NCBI GenBank assembly: GCA_012295275.1
Contig: CM022668.1
Coordinates: 790,637 to 854,636 of the forward strand
Source of the DNA: Chrysomallon squamiferum
Taxonomy: Eukaryota > Mollusca > Gastropoda > Neomphalida > Peltospiridae
Direction of reading: 5' to 3'
DNA length: 64,000 nt
Shown here: positions 1 through 12,233 of the stretch, one piece after another
Numbering within the stretch: the first letter of the stretch is position 1
How the letters are laid out: every line of letters begins with the position of its first letter
Made by a program: the position numbers and the translations under genes
The notes under the pieces: model-generated
What the model saw: only the letters and a program-made list of their open reading frames with translations
Told to the model about the DNA's origin: nothing
Database searches by the model: none

Positions 1-364
1 TTATAAAAATAAAAAATAAATAAAAAATACCAAAATAGGTACAAATATAATAACAGTAAAAGTGACGGTGAATTAAGGAGAATTTTTTTTTTTTTATTGT
101 TTTGTAAAACGTTCTGATTAAGTAATTGTAATACTCCGTTTTACACAGCCTTGTATTCGATGTACTGGTGGAAAATGAGTGGAAGTGCTCTAGGAGTGGT
201 TTAAGCTAATTAGCGACAAGTTGTACGTATTGCAGTTTTAACTGGGGCGCTGACTAACAACCGAAACTTTCTACAGCTATCGTCACGTTGGTGATGTCCG
301 CCACGCGCAGTATGATGTCATAGAAAAAGCTGTGTTTAATTTGTCAGCGCTGCTGTTCTCTCAC

Positions 365-365
<1 letters not shown>

Positions 366-403
<38 letters not shown>

Positions 404-410
404 CACACAC
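366..410. repeat. (CA)n microsatellite
   Basis: Near-perfect CA dinucleotide run of about 40 bases. Confidence 0.95.
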
Positions 411-735
411 GAAAAGTTTTATTTCTCATCGCCTTCAGATGGGTGCCACACGTTCGAGTCTGGTTAGCGGCATCTGACATTTGTAACTGGACAGGGTTTT
501 AATGTGCCACTGCATTCCCGAAAATTGTCTATGTGCAGCCTAATACGAAAATTCGCCAACATACATTCCCAAATACACGTCTGCCAGTTCCATGTTCCCC
601 ATAGAAATAAATGCCAAAATAAAGACGAAGGCACAAACACATCATCCTTATTAGCATGTGATTATTGCCATCGGTTACTGAGCAACTTTTTGTGATGTTG
701 TCTCGTCTCCCCCTACTGAGTGCATGTATATTGTA

Positions 736-737
<2 letters not shown>

Positions 738-799
<62 letters not shown>
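738..799. repeat. (CT)n microsatellite
   Basis: Perfect CT run of about 60 bases directly beside the dispersed repeat at 800-1145. The related inverted copy at 9318-9665 also ends beside a simple GAA-type repeat, so a microsatellite may be part of the mobile unit's end. Confidence 0.95.
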
Positions 800-802
<3 letters not shown>

Positions 803-1145
803 TTTAACGAATGGGAATAACAATATTAAAGATTTAAATGTATAAGTGAAATATTTAATCAAATCGTTAACCAAATAAAATATAGAATAATTGTTCTTCA
901 GTATTATAATTAATCACTGTGTAAAAATATAATCTTGTATGTATGTTTGTATATATGTATGTATTTGTTTGTGTATGTGTATGTGTATATGTATATGTAT
1001 ATGTATATGTAAGTATATATATGTGTCTTTGCGTGCGTTTGTATTTATTTTTGTTCACGTATGTGCGTTACAAAATAAGCTGTAGATTATAGAAAATTTA
1101 ATTGCTTTCGACCAGAACCGCCATTGTGTGAGTTTAGCTGAAGTC
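800..1145 (+). repeat. Dispersed repeat family R1, copy 1
   Basis: About 350 bases that reappear in reverse complement at 9318-9665. Shared blocks include the stretch around 885-945 (revcomp matches 9505-9560), the TGTATGTATGTTTG-type internal block, and the block around 1085-1110 (matches near 9350-9370). No coding potential or clear terminal inverted repeat is visible, so a short non-autonomous element is likely but its class is unknown. Confidence 0.7.
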
Positions 1146-2826
1146 GGTCACGTGCTGGCCTCTGCCATGTGTAGGTCGGATGTCGCCCCCCCCATCCCAT
1201 CATCAGAGTTTGGTATCAGTGTCAGGTTATGACTTGTTTCCCACCATATGTTTACAGATCACGTGATCGGTCAGTCACGCTGCGTCAGTTCTTGAATATA
1301 TTAAAACAGTAATTACCATGTCGCCTTGGTAACATATTAACTGCAATTAGCTTTCTGTTCTAATTTTTGTGTCAGAAGATAAAAACAAAAATGCGTTGTT
1401 TACGTCATTTATTAATATAATTATTTCAGTAACATTAATCTGTTGATCCGGAAAGAGTTGAGAGCGTATCGAAAAACCGTGTTAGAAACTTTAGCAGTTT
1501 TCTCAATCTATGAACGATTCGATGAAACAAAATAATTTATAATAGATGTAATTGTATTAAATAGGTTCGAAATTAAATTTTTATAGATGTAAATTATAAT
1601 AGACGTGAATTAATATTTTATAGATATAATATAATGAGTTAATTTAAAAATAATTATAATATCAATTAATTGTAATAAGTTCGAATATTATAATAAAGAA
1701 AAAATAACGAAATTGTATCAGTACCCTAAAATTTATCAACATCATCGTAATTATGTCAAAGTTTATGGCGTTTACATTATGCAAATGTTGAGGAGAACCT
1801 CTACAACTACTACGATAAATTAACGCAGAGATGTTTTACACGCAGCTGACAAGAAAGCACGAACCACGATCTTTGATAAACAAGTCATGGAACATTACTG
1901 TAATGGAAACATCTCTATCTCATCATTATCTTAATATGTGAACAGTGTCACAGAGCGGGGCGGATACAGGATTTCAGGATTGGTGGAGGAATAATCATAA
2001 GTCTTTAAGTATAAAGATAATGATATGACCAAAACATTCGAGGGGTGTGGCACGCCAGTTGCAAAAAATGGCGGGTGCACTGTCGTGAATCCCGTATTTG
2101 CATCACAGTATAGGCGGTCAACGAGTCCATTGTTTACATCTTACGTCAGATTACTCATCATCACGTGGTTCCAGATGTTTTTATTTCAGAAATGGATCCA
2201 TGTCATGTAATTTATGCAAAGATACAGCCAAGCTTGTGTTTAAATATTTTTTATTATATATCGTTTGTTACAAGATTGCGCCCAGATTTTGTCAAATCCT
2301 GGAACCACTCCTGTGGAAAAGGAATCTTCAAAGACAATCGACTAAATTTATTAACATTTTTCTCTGGTATTTGACACTCTATGCCGACATCATGCTGAAA
2401 TAAACAGCATACATATATATATATATATATCCATTTAATATATATATATATATATATATCCATTTAACATAAATTATATCAGGGAAATAAATGTAAAACT
2501 GATATTTAAAGTTAGTTCATAAACTATTATAAAATAAAATGACATATAAATAAATCATAATTAATATGATTATTTCAGTATCAAATTAAATGCTGCTCTG
2601 TGGGTACAGGACAAACATAAAATGAACAGTGGTTTTAAGTATTTATAATATTTTATTTATATTCCACACAAAACCATTTCCACGTGTTCACGAATACGCC
2701 TGCTCAAGCGTGACGGGGTCAAAGTTGAAAGCAAGCCTTTGTTGATTTTAGTCACGTGGTATAGAAAATGAATGTGTTTCCTCTTTGTTTGTCAACTCTG
2801 TGATAAATTGTACTCTTCTGTTTCAG

Positions 2827-3029
2827 TTAGCAGACGATTTTTGAAAGAGAGGACATCAGATCCAAGCAAAATTCGGATAAAATTAAATTTTGGTGTGAAC
2901 CTTGAACATTGAAAACGAAATCTGCAAGTGGTTGGAGACACGTAGAGATGTGGTGAATAGAATTTTGAAATTGTGGCGGGATCAAGCACGCCAGCTGTGA
3001 AGATATCAACTTCGTTAACACTGAAACAT
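2827..3029 (+). other. Probable 5' UTR exon of innexin A, ending in the first two bases of the start codon
   Basis: A pyrimidine-rich stretch and TTTCAG acceptor end at 2826, and a strong donor GTGAGT begins at 3030. The exon ends ...GAAACAT. The last two bases, AT, join G4727 of the next exon to make ATG. Position 2827 could instead be near the transcription start rather than a splice acceptor. Confidence 0.6.
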
Positions 3030-5948
3030 GTGAGTCGCTTTTTATTTAATACGCTTTATTTATAATGTCTGTTTACTGTTTCTTTTACTTAACAAACTTT
3101 AAAACAATGTTTTAGTAATTCTCAGTAATATTCAAAACTGTAATTTTTAATAATTAATTATACAGTATACACAAAAACAACATGAAAGGCACGAATGATC
3201 AAACGTATACAGTTCATACAATAATGTATATGAATAATTAATCTTTATACATAACACACAAATTAAATTTGAGACACACATATGTAGATACACACAAGCT
3301 AGAAAGGGATCTAGCTCAGTGATTACAGAGATATAGACATTGTATCCAGCGAATGCAATGGAATATTTTGTCTTGCGTGGTAGTAGACACATCACTTGCT
3401 ACCCAGTCGTTATGATCGTTACGGAAAGAATCGTATTTGTAACACTTAACAGATGTTAATAATACTGAAGTGTCCATTGACAAAACATTTCACAATCAGC
3501 ATTTCAGTGTTCGTGTTATTGTTTTGGCTAAAAATGGTGTATACAAACGTTTCTCGTGCAGCCGTGATTGTGATATATACTTAATAAACTACGTATATTA
3601 TATTATATTATATTATATTATATTATATTATATTATATTATATTATATTTTTCCAGTAGATATAGCGTTCACGAACCTTATTTCATGCACCAATTTAATA
3701 AAATAATATTACATAAAATACTTGTAGTTAAAGTCTGATTATTTTATTAAGGCTACGTTCGTATAGTCCATAATCTGAAAAGTTCTGAAATCCGAAACAT
3801 TTCCGGCCCTAAGCATTTCGGTTAATGGATCTTCAACCTGGATTAAAAATGTATGCTATTAAATAATGTTTCTGTATCCTACATAAAATAGCTTTCATTA
3901 TGATTATAATTTTTATATTTCTAAAATTTTGGTGACGTAAAGATAACAACGTGGCGATTAAACATATATATATATGCTAAATTTTATTTTATGTTAGACA
4001 AGTGGAAAATTCCCAGACAGACTGAGTAGATTATTTACGCACAGATTTTACTATATAGAACACTATGTGAAAGGAGAAGGAAATAGTCACACATATTCAC
4101 CAACTTTTTCATTCATATTATATTTTATTACAATCAAAGTTAGACGATAGAACAAAACAACAACTTGGAAATATATAAAATGCATTAGAACATTTTTTTT
4201 TTTTTTTTTTATATCTATATACTATTATTTTTTTTTTTTTTTTTTTTTTTGCTAATACTTAATATCTTGTTTTATGTTTAATAGAAATAAAATCTTTGTT
4301 ATTCGGTTAATGTTTGTGCAGTTTAAATAAAAAAATGTTTATCCGCACAGGAACAAAGTTACTCTACAATTATATGGAATTTATCTGTGAAATAAATAAT
4401 CTGACCTCCCCATCCCCATGTACTAAAGGTTACAGTTGAATTACATACCATTATAGCTGCGGGTTACCATTTTACAGCTACTGAGTGAAGGAAGAATTCC
4501 ACTTATACACTCTGCATATACAAATATGCACTAAGTTAACTTCTACATGTGTGCTTCATGTTTACATTGGCACACTCTTCACAAACCCTTTAGAGACATT
4601 ATTCTTTTTATTCCAGTTTGAAAAAAGACAATTGATGGCCCAAATAAACAATTTATTCCGTTACTTTTAAATTATTTTCTACTAATAGTTCAGAGGTTGA
4701 TAGAGATATATTTTATTTATTTTCAGGATTGGTTGGTTAGGCGGGTTGGCCTCGTGGTCGCGACTACGTGGTACCTGTGACGACGACTGGTGTGACAGAC
4801 TCAATCACTTGTGGACAGTGGTGTTGTTGGCGATATTTACCGTTTTTGTAAGCAGCGCCCAGTATGTAGGCGACCCCATCCACTGCTGGTGTCCAGCCAG
4901 CTTCACAGGTGCCTACGTCTCCTATGCAAAACACGTGTGCTGGATTTCTAACACGTACTATGTGCCAATGGACGACACCATACCTGTAGATCTGCGTGAA
5001 CGGCAGGATCGCGAGATCTCCTATTACCAGTGGGTCCCCATCATCTTTCTTTTCATGGCATTCATGTTTAAATGTCCCAACATTGTCTGGCGCTTGTTCA
5101 ACAGCGGCGCCGGGGTCAATATGGATAAAATTACGACAATGGCCGAAGGAACACAGCTTGGTTCCGGAGATGACAGAGAAAAGACAATATATCATATTGC
5201 CAGGTATATGGATAGGTGGCTAACGGCTCACCGACAATACAATTACAATGTGATTGTGCGTATACGCCAACGATTATCAGGCATTTGCTGTTTTTTCTTG
5301 GGTAAACGCGACGGAACATATCTAACTGGTTTTTATCTTTTCGTTAAACTTCTTTTTGTTATCAATGTCATTGGTCAATTTTTTCTACTTAATTCGTTTC
5401 TGTCCATGGATTATTCTGTTTACGGGTTTGAGGTGATCAGGAAGCTGTCACAGGAAGAACCTTGGCGGGAGAGTCCACGTTTCCCACGTGTCACTCTGTG
5501 TGACTTTGACATTCGACAGCTGCAGAACGTGCAGAGATGGACCGTGCAGTGTGTGCTGCCAATAAATCTTTTCAACGAAAAAATTTTCATTTTTCTCTGG
5601 TTCTGGCTCTTCTTCGTGTCTACTTTGACCTGCATGAATTATCTCTCTTGGCTCTATCACGTGCTGATTGCTCTCAACAGAAGTAGATACGTGAAAAAAT
5701 ATCTGAAATTGGGAGATGAAATTCGAAGTTCGGGTGATTCGAAATTGTGTCGAAAATTCGCGGACGAATACCTGCGAAACGACGGAGTGTTTGTACTTAG
5801 AGTAATCGCCAAAAACTCGTCTGATCTTGTCCTCAAAGATCTTGTTATTCACTTGTGGAAAATATTTCGAGATGATCCGAGAATGACACTGCGGCCAACT
5901 ACCGAAATGAATCATCATGGAGATGAAAAGAAGGATGGTCTGGCATGA
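3028..5948 (+). CDS. Innexin (gap-junction/hemichannel protein) A; split start codon
   Basis: Coding parts are join(3028..3029, 4727..5948), giving 407 residues. The large exon follows the acceptor TTTTCAG at 4726 and has no in-frame ATG near its 5' end. Joining it to exon 1 gives AT|G, then IGWLGGLASWSRLRG, the usual innexin N-terminus. Family hallmarks are four membrane segments (about residues 29-45, 104-123, 197-222 and 282-310), the signature YYQWVP at 100-105, two cysteines in each extracellular loop (HCW and VCW; LCDFDIRQLQ and VQC), and a C-terminal DDGVF-type block (NDGVFVLR). Innexins form intercellular channels and pannexin-like hemichannels in the plasma membrane. Loop 1 has an extra cysteine (CWCP). 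The gene is CpG-rich. A polyadenylation signal AATAAA lies at 6022. Innexin B at 49-50 kb is a paralogue with the same intron position. Confidence 0.93.
3594..3649. repeat. (TATAT)n pentanucleotide microsatellite
   Basis: About eleven copies of the 5-base unit TATAT/ATATT in the innexin A intron. Confidence 0.9.
3752..3842 (-). mobile_element. Pogo/Tigger-like MITE fragment
   Basis: The reverse complement begins CAGGTTGAAGATCC and continues with repeated CCGAAAT/TTCGGATTTC blocks. This resembles the terminal inverted repeat of pogo/Tigger elements as I remember it (CAGGTTGAGTATCCCTTATCC-like). A related stretch in the same orientation is at 32898-32999. Only one end is evident, so this is a fragment or a solo end. 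Confidence 0.5.
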
Positions 5949-7339
5949 TGAAGTAACAAGTACTACGATGGAATTTGAAATCTCTGCAGTTTTGCTTACA
6001 TTTTCAGTCTTAGTATTCATCAATAAAAACTAATATAAATATTGCATTGGTTCTCCGAAATGAATCATTATGTAATGAAATGAACAATATAGAGAATAAG
6101 CATTAACTTCATCTTTCAGATAAAACTAAAATCAAAACGATTGACCAAGTGATCGTTTCTAGAATTCTGTGCAACGAAAATAAAATAACAAACCCAGTCA
6201 GTCTGCTACGTGCCTGATGAATGAAAATAATAAATATGCCAACACTTTAAACCGAGCTGCATATTTATACTTACAGCGGCTTACTTATATTATAACTTGT
6301 TATATGAAATGTTAAATACGTAGTAGATGTTGTGTATGAAACGTATTGCAGTTAGGGTTTTTTTCCCCAGAATACAGTTATTCTGAGTTTTAAAAAAAAA
6401 GTGTCTAAGTGTGAAGATTTAATATGGTAAAGTAATGCTGGTGCTTAATAAGAATAAAAGGTTGAAATCAAGTAATTATTCGTTACAGAAATGATTATTT
6501 TTCTCCATGAAAGTATGTAATTCAACAAACGCATATTGTTTGAACAGAAATGTAGGTCACTCATAAAGACGGTTTTTATCTGTATTATTGAATCAACAAC
6601 AGCAAAAGTGTGTGAATGAAAATCTATTTATTATCTTCATATCGTCGTACCCGAGTTTCTCTTTCTGTCATTTGTATATGAAAATAATTCCTGGAGATCA
6701 TTACATTGCATTATGGATATTTAGCTGTATTTTATTTACGTGTGTTTCTGTCTGTAACTAGGTGCATATAATCTACGTTTATCTCATTGTATCAGTTATA
6801 TAGGTCTGTATTTCACTGAACCGTTAAAGTGTTTCACATGTTAAATATGTAATATCGATATTCTAATAGTTTAGTGTTTATGATCTAACCAGAATAGTAA
6901 GTTATATGTAAAGAGGCATTAGTAATTACCAAATATTCATTTATCAGTATTATCATTTCCACTCGTATTTAAAATCATCGAATCATCAATCATCTTTTGG
7001 TGCTTCTGTGGTACATTGTTGTGCCTGACTGATAATCTTGTTACTACCAAATAAGAGTAACCTTTCGAACAGATGTGAGTTTATTTTTAATCAGTAACAA
7101 TTATTTTATTCATGTTCTCAATTCTTGTCTAATGTTTTTATAAACCTTATTGTTATCCGCCTGTTATTTTATTTATTTTTTTGTTGAATTTACTCAGCTG
7201 TAATTATGATGATATGTGTAACTAGTCAATGAAACCCGGAAAACTACTTTTTGATGATTTTGCATACTGCTTCCAGGAAAGATTTTACACTATTTTTAAA
7301 AAGAGTTTACGTTCATGTTTTCCACCAATGCAGTATAGT
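5949..7339. other. 3' UTR and downstream spacer of innexin A
   Basis: AATAAA at 6022-6027, about 75 bases after the stop, is a plausible polyadenylation signal. I see no further gene; the stretch is low-complexity AT-rich DNA. Confidence 0.5.
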
Positions 7340-7715
7340 CATTATGAATTCAAAAATATGTACTTCCACTTTATAAATTCTAGAATATGTACTTCCACTT
7401 TATGAATTCCAGAAAACGAACGGACACTTTGTGAATCTTGAATATCTGCTCTCAGTTTATGAATATGTATTTATTTTATGAATTCTAGAATACCTACAAT
7501 AATTTATGAATTCCGAAGAAAAACGGTTCAATTAATTTTTGAATTTGATCACTTGGATAATTTCAATAGATCTGTTACTTCGAGAATTCCAGTAGACCAG
7601 CATGTGCTTCGTGAATTCCAAGAGATAACTTTGCCTTCGTGAATTCCACAAGTCAAAGTTTTCATGTCTTCAACAACATTACCAGCGACATCATCTTACT
7701 TTATGAATTCCAGTA
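7340..7715. repeat. Degenerate ~29-bp tandem array with TTTATGAATTCCAG core
   Basis: The core TTATGAATTCCAG or close variants recur with GAATT-like centres near 7346, 7375, 7404, 7433, 7461, 7480, 7508, 7541, 7584, 7613, 7641 and 7705. The first spacings are 29, 29, 29 and 28, and most later ones are 28-33 or about twice that. It is an old decayed minisatellite. Confidence 0.75.
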
Positions 7716-8967
7716 CTTAATAATTGCAGTAGATCGTTGTTAATCTGTTAAAGTTCATTTGGTTCTTTTGAAAAAAAAAAAAAAAAAAAAATAAAAATAA
7801 AAATAAAAATAAAAATAAAATAAAATAAACTGTTATGAAGGAATCGTTAGTCTGTTCGGAGTCTTCCGATTTTGAGTATGTGTGATAATAAAGATTTATA
7901 AAGATATAAAATTCACTGGATTAATATTTTGTCTCAAGCATGGATAAAGATGAAGGATGAATTATCCCTGTCACATAGTTTTCGAAGTATGATTTGAAAT
8001 TGCTGCACCAGTGGAAATTAGCTATCAGTTGATGAAAGTTTAAAATGTTTTACATATATATGTCATAATATGTGTATATACTTTTACACTAGAGATGTAG
8101 TGTAGGTGTCGGAGTGTTTGTATGTGTGTTGTCAAAGCAACATGTAACTTGCTTTGTTACGTGTGAGTGGGATTCTGATTCAAAGATCATGTGACATACG
8201 TTTATTATAAACTGACAGAAAATAATAAATATACTTCGTAATTATTTGTTTGTTATCTCTGTGTTGTCTTTGTTGTTAAATGATAAAGTTTTCTTTGTTT
8301 TTGTCTACATGTAAAAACTTTGTATCCTTTTAGCGACCGCCATTAATGTAATAGTTAAATATCACTAACAGTAAACTGCTGCCAGACCAAAACTACCCAG
8401 AATATACCGTTTATATAATGTTATATTTATTTTATAAAGCTTAATCTTAGGTTGGAAATTTAAAAAATAATTTATATTCTGAAATTCATACAAACAGAAA
8501 AGCAGTAAATGAATTAAGTGGTCGATGGATCAGTCAATCTCTGCAAACAAAATCTGCTTAATGGTGTAAGAGGAGACAACGTAAAACTGGATCTCTGAAA
8601 TAACATTTGGCTTAGTCACTAAGATAATGAATACCATGGATACACGTCTTAACAGAAAGTTTTAGGCTAACTTACTATGTTAAAATTAAATTAAATATAC
8701 AAAAAAAAAAAAAAAAAAAAAGAGAGAGAAAATAATAGAAAGATAATATCATCTTTATTTCGTTACTAAAGATAATGAATATAATAAAATTATTTTAAGT
8801 TAAATCGAAAATACAACGGAAAATAAACATACAGCAGTTTTTAAGTAGGTCGGCATCGCAGTAAATTATACATAACTGCATGTCAGTTCTGTTAATATAA
8901 ATGACTTAATTAATTTTAAGATTTTTTTTTTTTTTTTTTTTTTTTTAAATATACATTATAATTCGTT
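7716..8967. other. Spacer without recognisable genes
   Basis: Contains A-rich runs (7770-7830, including AAAAT repeats, and about 8701-8720) and no convincing open frame. Confidence 0.5.
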
Positions 8968-9240
8968 ATACAGGTTGGGGAACCCTTATCCGAAAGTTTC
9001 TATTTTCCAGAAATAGTAATATATCTTGGACTGTCTTGCATGTACAAATTTTAGGCACAAATAAATAATTTTTTTTTTTTTTTTTAAGTTTTGTTTTGTT
9101 GTTTGGCTTTATTCTTTTTCCGTCTGTTTTTCTTTTTTCCCAAAATTTTGGATAAAGGATTAAAATCAATGACTTAAAATAAATAAATATCTTGTTTTTA
9201 GAAAACAAACACTGATGATGGACTGGGAATGTTTTAAAAA
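8968..9240 (+). mobile_element. Pogo/Tigger-like MITE candidate
   Basis: Begins TA|CAGGTTGGGGAACCC followed by TTATCCGAAAG, resembling a pogo/Tigger terminal repeat next to a TA target. A weaker partner (TTTTGGATAAAGGATT) appears near 9143-9165. No transposase frame is present. Confidence 0.4.
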
Positions 9241-9317
9241 TCCGAATGTTTTATCAGTCCCTGTTCTGATGGCTGGGCAGAAATAGACACCATACGTGAC
9301 ATTGTTTTCCTACTTTC

Positions 9318-9665
9318 AGCTGAATTACCAATCAACAACAAATTCTGGTCAAAAGCAATTAAAATTTTGTTTTAAAATCTAGAGAGGAATTTATAACGTA
9401 CATATAACTGTAAATAAATACAAAACACTGTACAAAGACACATATATAAAAACACTACAAACAAAACAAATACATACATATATACAAACATTTACATACA
9501 AGATTATATTTTACACAATGATTAATTATAATGGATTGAAGAACAATTATTCTATATTTTATTTTAAGTTAACGATTTTTATTTTAAATATTTCCCGAGA
9601 GTAAATGTATTTACATTTAAATTTTCAAAGTGAATATATTGTTATTCCCATTTATTAAAAATAAG
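9318..9665 (-). repeat. Dispersed repeat family R1, copy 2 (inverted)
   Basis: Reverse-complement match to 800-1145. With the first copy it brackets innexin A as an inverted pair about 8.2 kb apart. Some CpG sites of copy 1 are CA or TG here (for example TCGAAAGC against TCAAAAGC). Confidence 0.7.
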
Positions 9666-12060
9666 AAGAAGAAGAAGAATGAAAGAATGAATGATGCTTA
9701 ATATTTTGTAATTTAAAAAGGAGATTTTAAGCAATCTGTGATTGAATCCTCTTTTTCCAGCCTGTGCCAGTCAGGAAATGAATGCTGGAAATGCAAACTT
9801 TCTTACCAATACCATGTAAGAGAGTGGAAATCTCAAATACTAAATACGTTTTACTTAAGTTATTTTTTCGTAGTCTTAAAATAAATATTGTATTTTTTTT
9901 TCTTTTTTTTTTGTTGTTGTTTTGAATTGATAATTAAAATCATACTTAAATTTAAATAATAACTTGATTTTATAATAATTAATATTATCGCATAATTTCA
10001 TGAAGGCTTTACAGCACTTCGTGTATATTTCCGGTTTCACGTAAATCTCTTGAACTGGATTATAACATATTTGTTCAGATAAGAACAATTATGTTTTCTG
10101 ATTTAGGAAAATCAATTGCCATCGTCACGTCAAAAGACAAAAAAAGGAAGAAAAATAGTTATTTCCCTTAGTTTGCTAGATGTCGTTATAAAGACGGCAG
10201 CAGTAATAATGTTAAGATAGTATATATTATTTTAGGAAAATGTTATCGGTTGGTTAATATAAATACACTATCAAGGGTGATAACTCTAAGCATTAGGGTT
10301 ATTTTTTGTAAATGCTGTTAAATCGTAAAACGCATACTTACTTTAGCTGATCTGTTAGCCTAACTGAATACACTAAAGTAATTAACACATATCAGGTATG
10401 ATATGGCTTATATTTTACCCCAGAATTATGACATTACTGTAACCATCTAAAAAATATGTATTCAGAAACAGCCTAATTATAACACACACATACAGATTAC
10501 GTACTGTTAGTGACAGTGTAAAGTGTTGTTTGAAAATATTAATTACAAACATGTAGTAGAGCATTTCTTCAAATGGATGTATATTCGACCAGCTAGTAAG
10601 AGACGCATTTTGATTTTAAGAACTCCACAAAATAAATTTAGAATAGTAATCCATGAATAACATATATATATATATATCAACATTCATAATTACTCTTTTT
10701 TAACCTCTTGGCCAGTAGGTTAATATATTTGTTAACTTTCAAAATGTATATGTCTGAATTTTTTGTTATCATTTAAAAAATAACATTACTATTGTTTTGT
10801 TACCTGTAATAGAAGTTTGGATATGATTTAGCCAGGTGTTGACACAACTTCCTGTAGTATGTCTTGTCATTCCAGAACCCAGATCTCAGCCAAGAATGAC
10901 ATTAGTAAGAGTTATTTCTCTGTCAGTTATAATAATTTCATAAATAGATAAAAATAGAATTCCATTTTCTACAGAGGTGTTGATTTTACTAAAATATAAA
11001 CTGCAGTGATGACTGAGTGTAGTTAATAACACCAACATTAATGTCCTGAGTTTATCATGTGATCATTATTAAAATGTATTCATTGTTGCTGTATGTAGTG
11101 TCACTGATGTCACTAAAACATCCAGCAACACTATCGTTTTTAAAATTATGCTACTGTCGGTTTCAGACTGAACTCAATAATACCATTTGGACCAAAATAC
11201 TGTGATTTATACTACATTATTTAATTTTGTATAAATATTTAAGCTGACTTAAATGTGGAATGCAGACAAAAAAAAATTCAATGTACAAAAAATCACCATT
11301 TGCTGTGTGTGAAGATGTCAACTTGTACAAAACTTGATGTTTTTTTGTGTGTTTTTTTTAGCTCAGTTTACTGCATGTACCTCTCTCTTTGTTTGTAAGT
11401 ATTTCATTGTGTGTGTAACTTTGTATCTGTAAATATGTATGTGGTCTTTGTATATGTGCATGAAGTAAGTAGGTAAGCATATCTAGTGAAAATGGTTTTG
11501 CAAGTAGACTGATATATAGGTAGACAGGTAGATAATATTCCTGTTTATATGAAAATAATATATGTATATACATGTGTGTGTGTATACACACACATATACC
11601 TGCCTACCTACATGTATGTATGACATTAGTCTTACAACCATTAAATTTAAAATATTATGAAATAACTTAAAAGTGGCAAATGTTGGAAAAGACTTCTTTA
11701 TTGCAATTTAACCTTAGAATCAAGTTAGAAAAATAAATTTTGTTAACAAAAATTGTGATTATTTACTTTGACATTCAAAAACACCTAAAGACAATACAAG
11801 AACGACATCAAAACATAACCCAGAATAATTATAAATCACTGAAAAGAAAATAACAATCATTACTTCAAGAAATAACATTGATAGTAATATGTTTGATTAT
11901 CTGTCATATTTAATTATTTTGAATTTAACTGTTGACTGCTTCTACCGAACATACATCCTATTCGTATTTATAAATAAAACGGAAAACGTATTTTGTGTTT
12001 TATATTGTATGTCAAAAGAAAATATGTAGGCTTTAAACCGGAATTCACTTTTTTGAAGAA
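9666..12060. other. Spacer between innexin A and ZC3H15
   Basis: AT-rich with short TA/TG repeats near 11550-11600. I recognise no coding segment. CCGGAA (an ETS-type core) at 12039-12044 may belong to the ZC3H15 promoter. Confidence 0.45.
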
Positions 12061-12233
12061 CGAATCGAATGATAAATTGTTTGTTGGAGTTATTGCTCTT
12101 TGGCTTCTCGACCACTAAAATTGTTCGGTAGTAACACCTCTATACAAAGTGTGTGTGTCGTATCACAACGTGTGTTCGTGTGTAAGAAGTTTGTACATTT
12201 ATTTAAGTGGTAACTACTTTAAGAAAGGATAAA

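Larger units (their letters stand above)
1..2826. other. Intergenic spacer upstream of innexin A
   Basis: AT-rich spacer with simple repeats and a dispersed-repeat copy (listed separately). Short open frames here are scattered and show no family similarity I recognise. A somewhat GC-richer patch at about 2035-2120 has no interpretable frame. Confidence 0.6.
3030..4726 (+). other. Innexin A intron within the start codon
   Basis: GT-AG intron of 1,697 bases (GTGAGT ... TTTTCAG). It holds an ATATT-type pentanucleotide repeat, a pogo-like MITE fragment and long T runs near 4193-4250. No other exon is recognisable. Confidence 0.8.

Noticed and set aside
440-480. tRNA-like GTTCGAGTC box
   Set aside because: A lone B-box-like match without an A box or cloverleaf arms.
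4746-4748. TTG as the start of innexin A
   Set aside because: The frame remains open upstream to a splice acceptor, and joining the upstream exon yields a normal ATG and innexin N-terminus.
4764-5195. 143-residue open frame antisense to innexin A
   Set aside because: It lies opposite conserved innexin codons and has no family similarity; it is a shadow frame.
5448-6023. 191-residue open frame antisense to innexin A
   Set aside because: Shadow of the innexin C-terminal half and 3' UTR.
7340-7715. CRISPR-like array
   Set aside because: The genome is eukaryotic and the units are degenerate with variable spacing; it is a decayed minisatellite.
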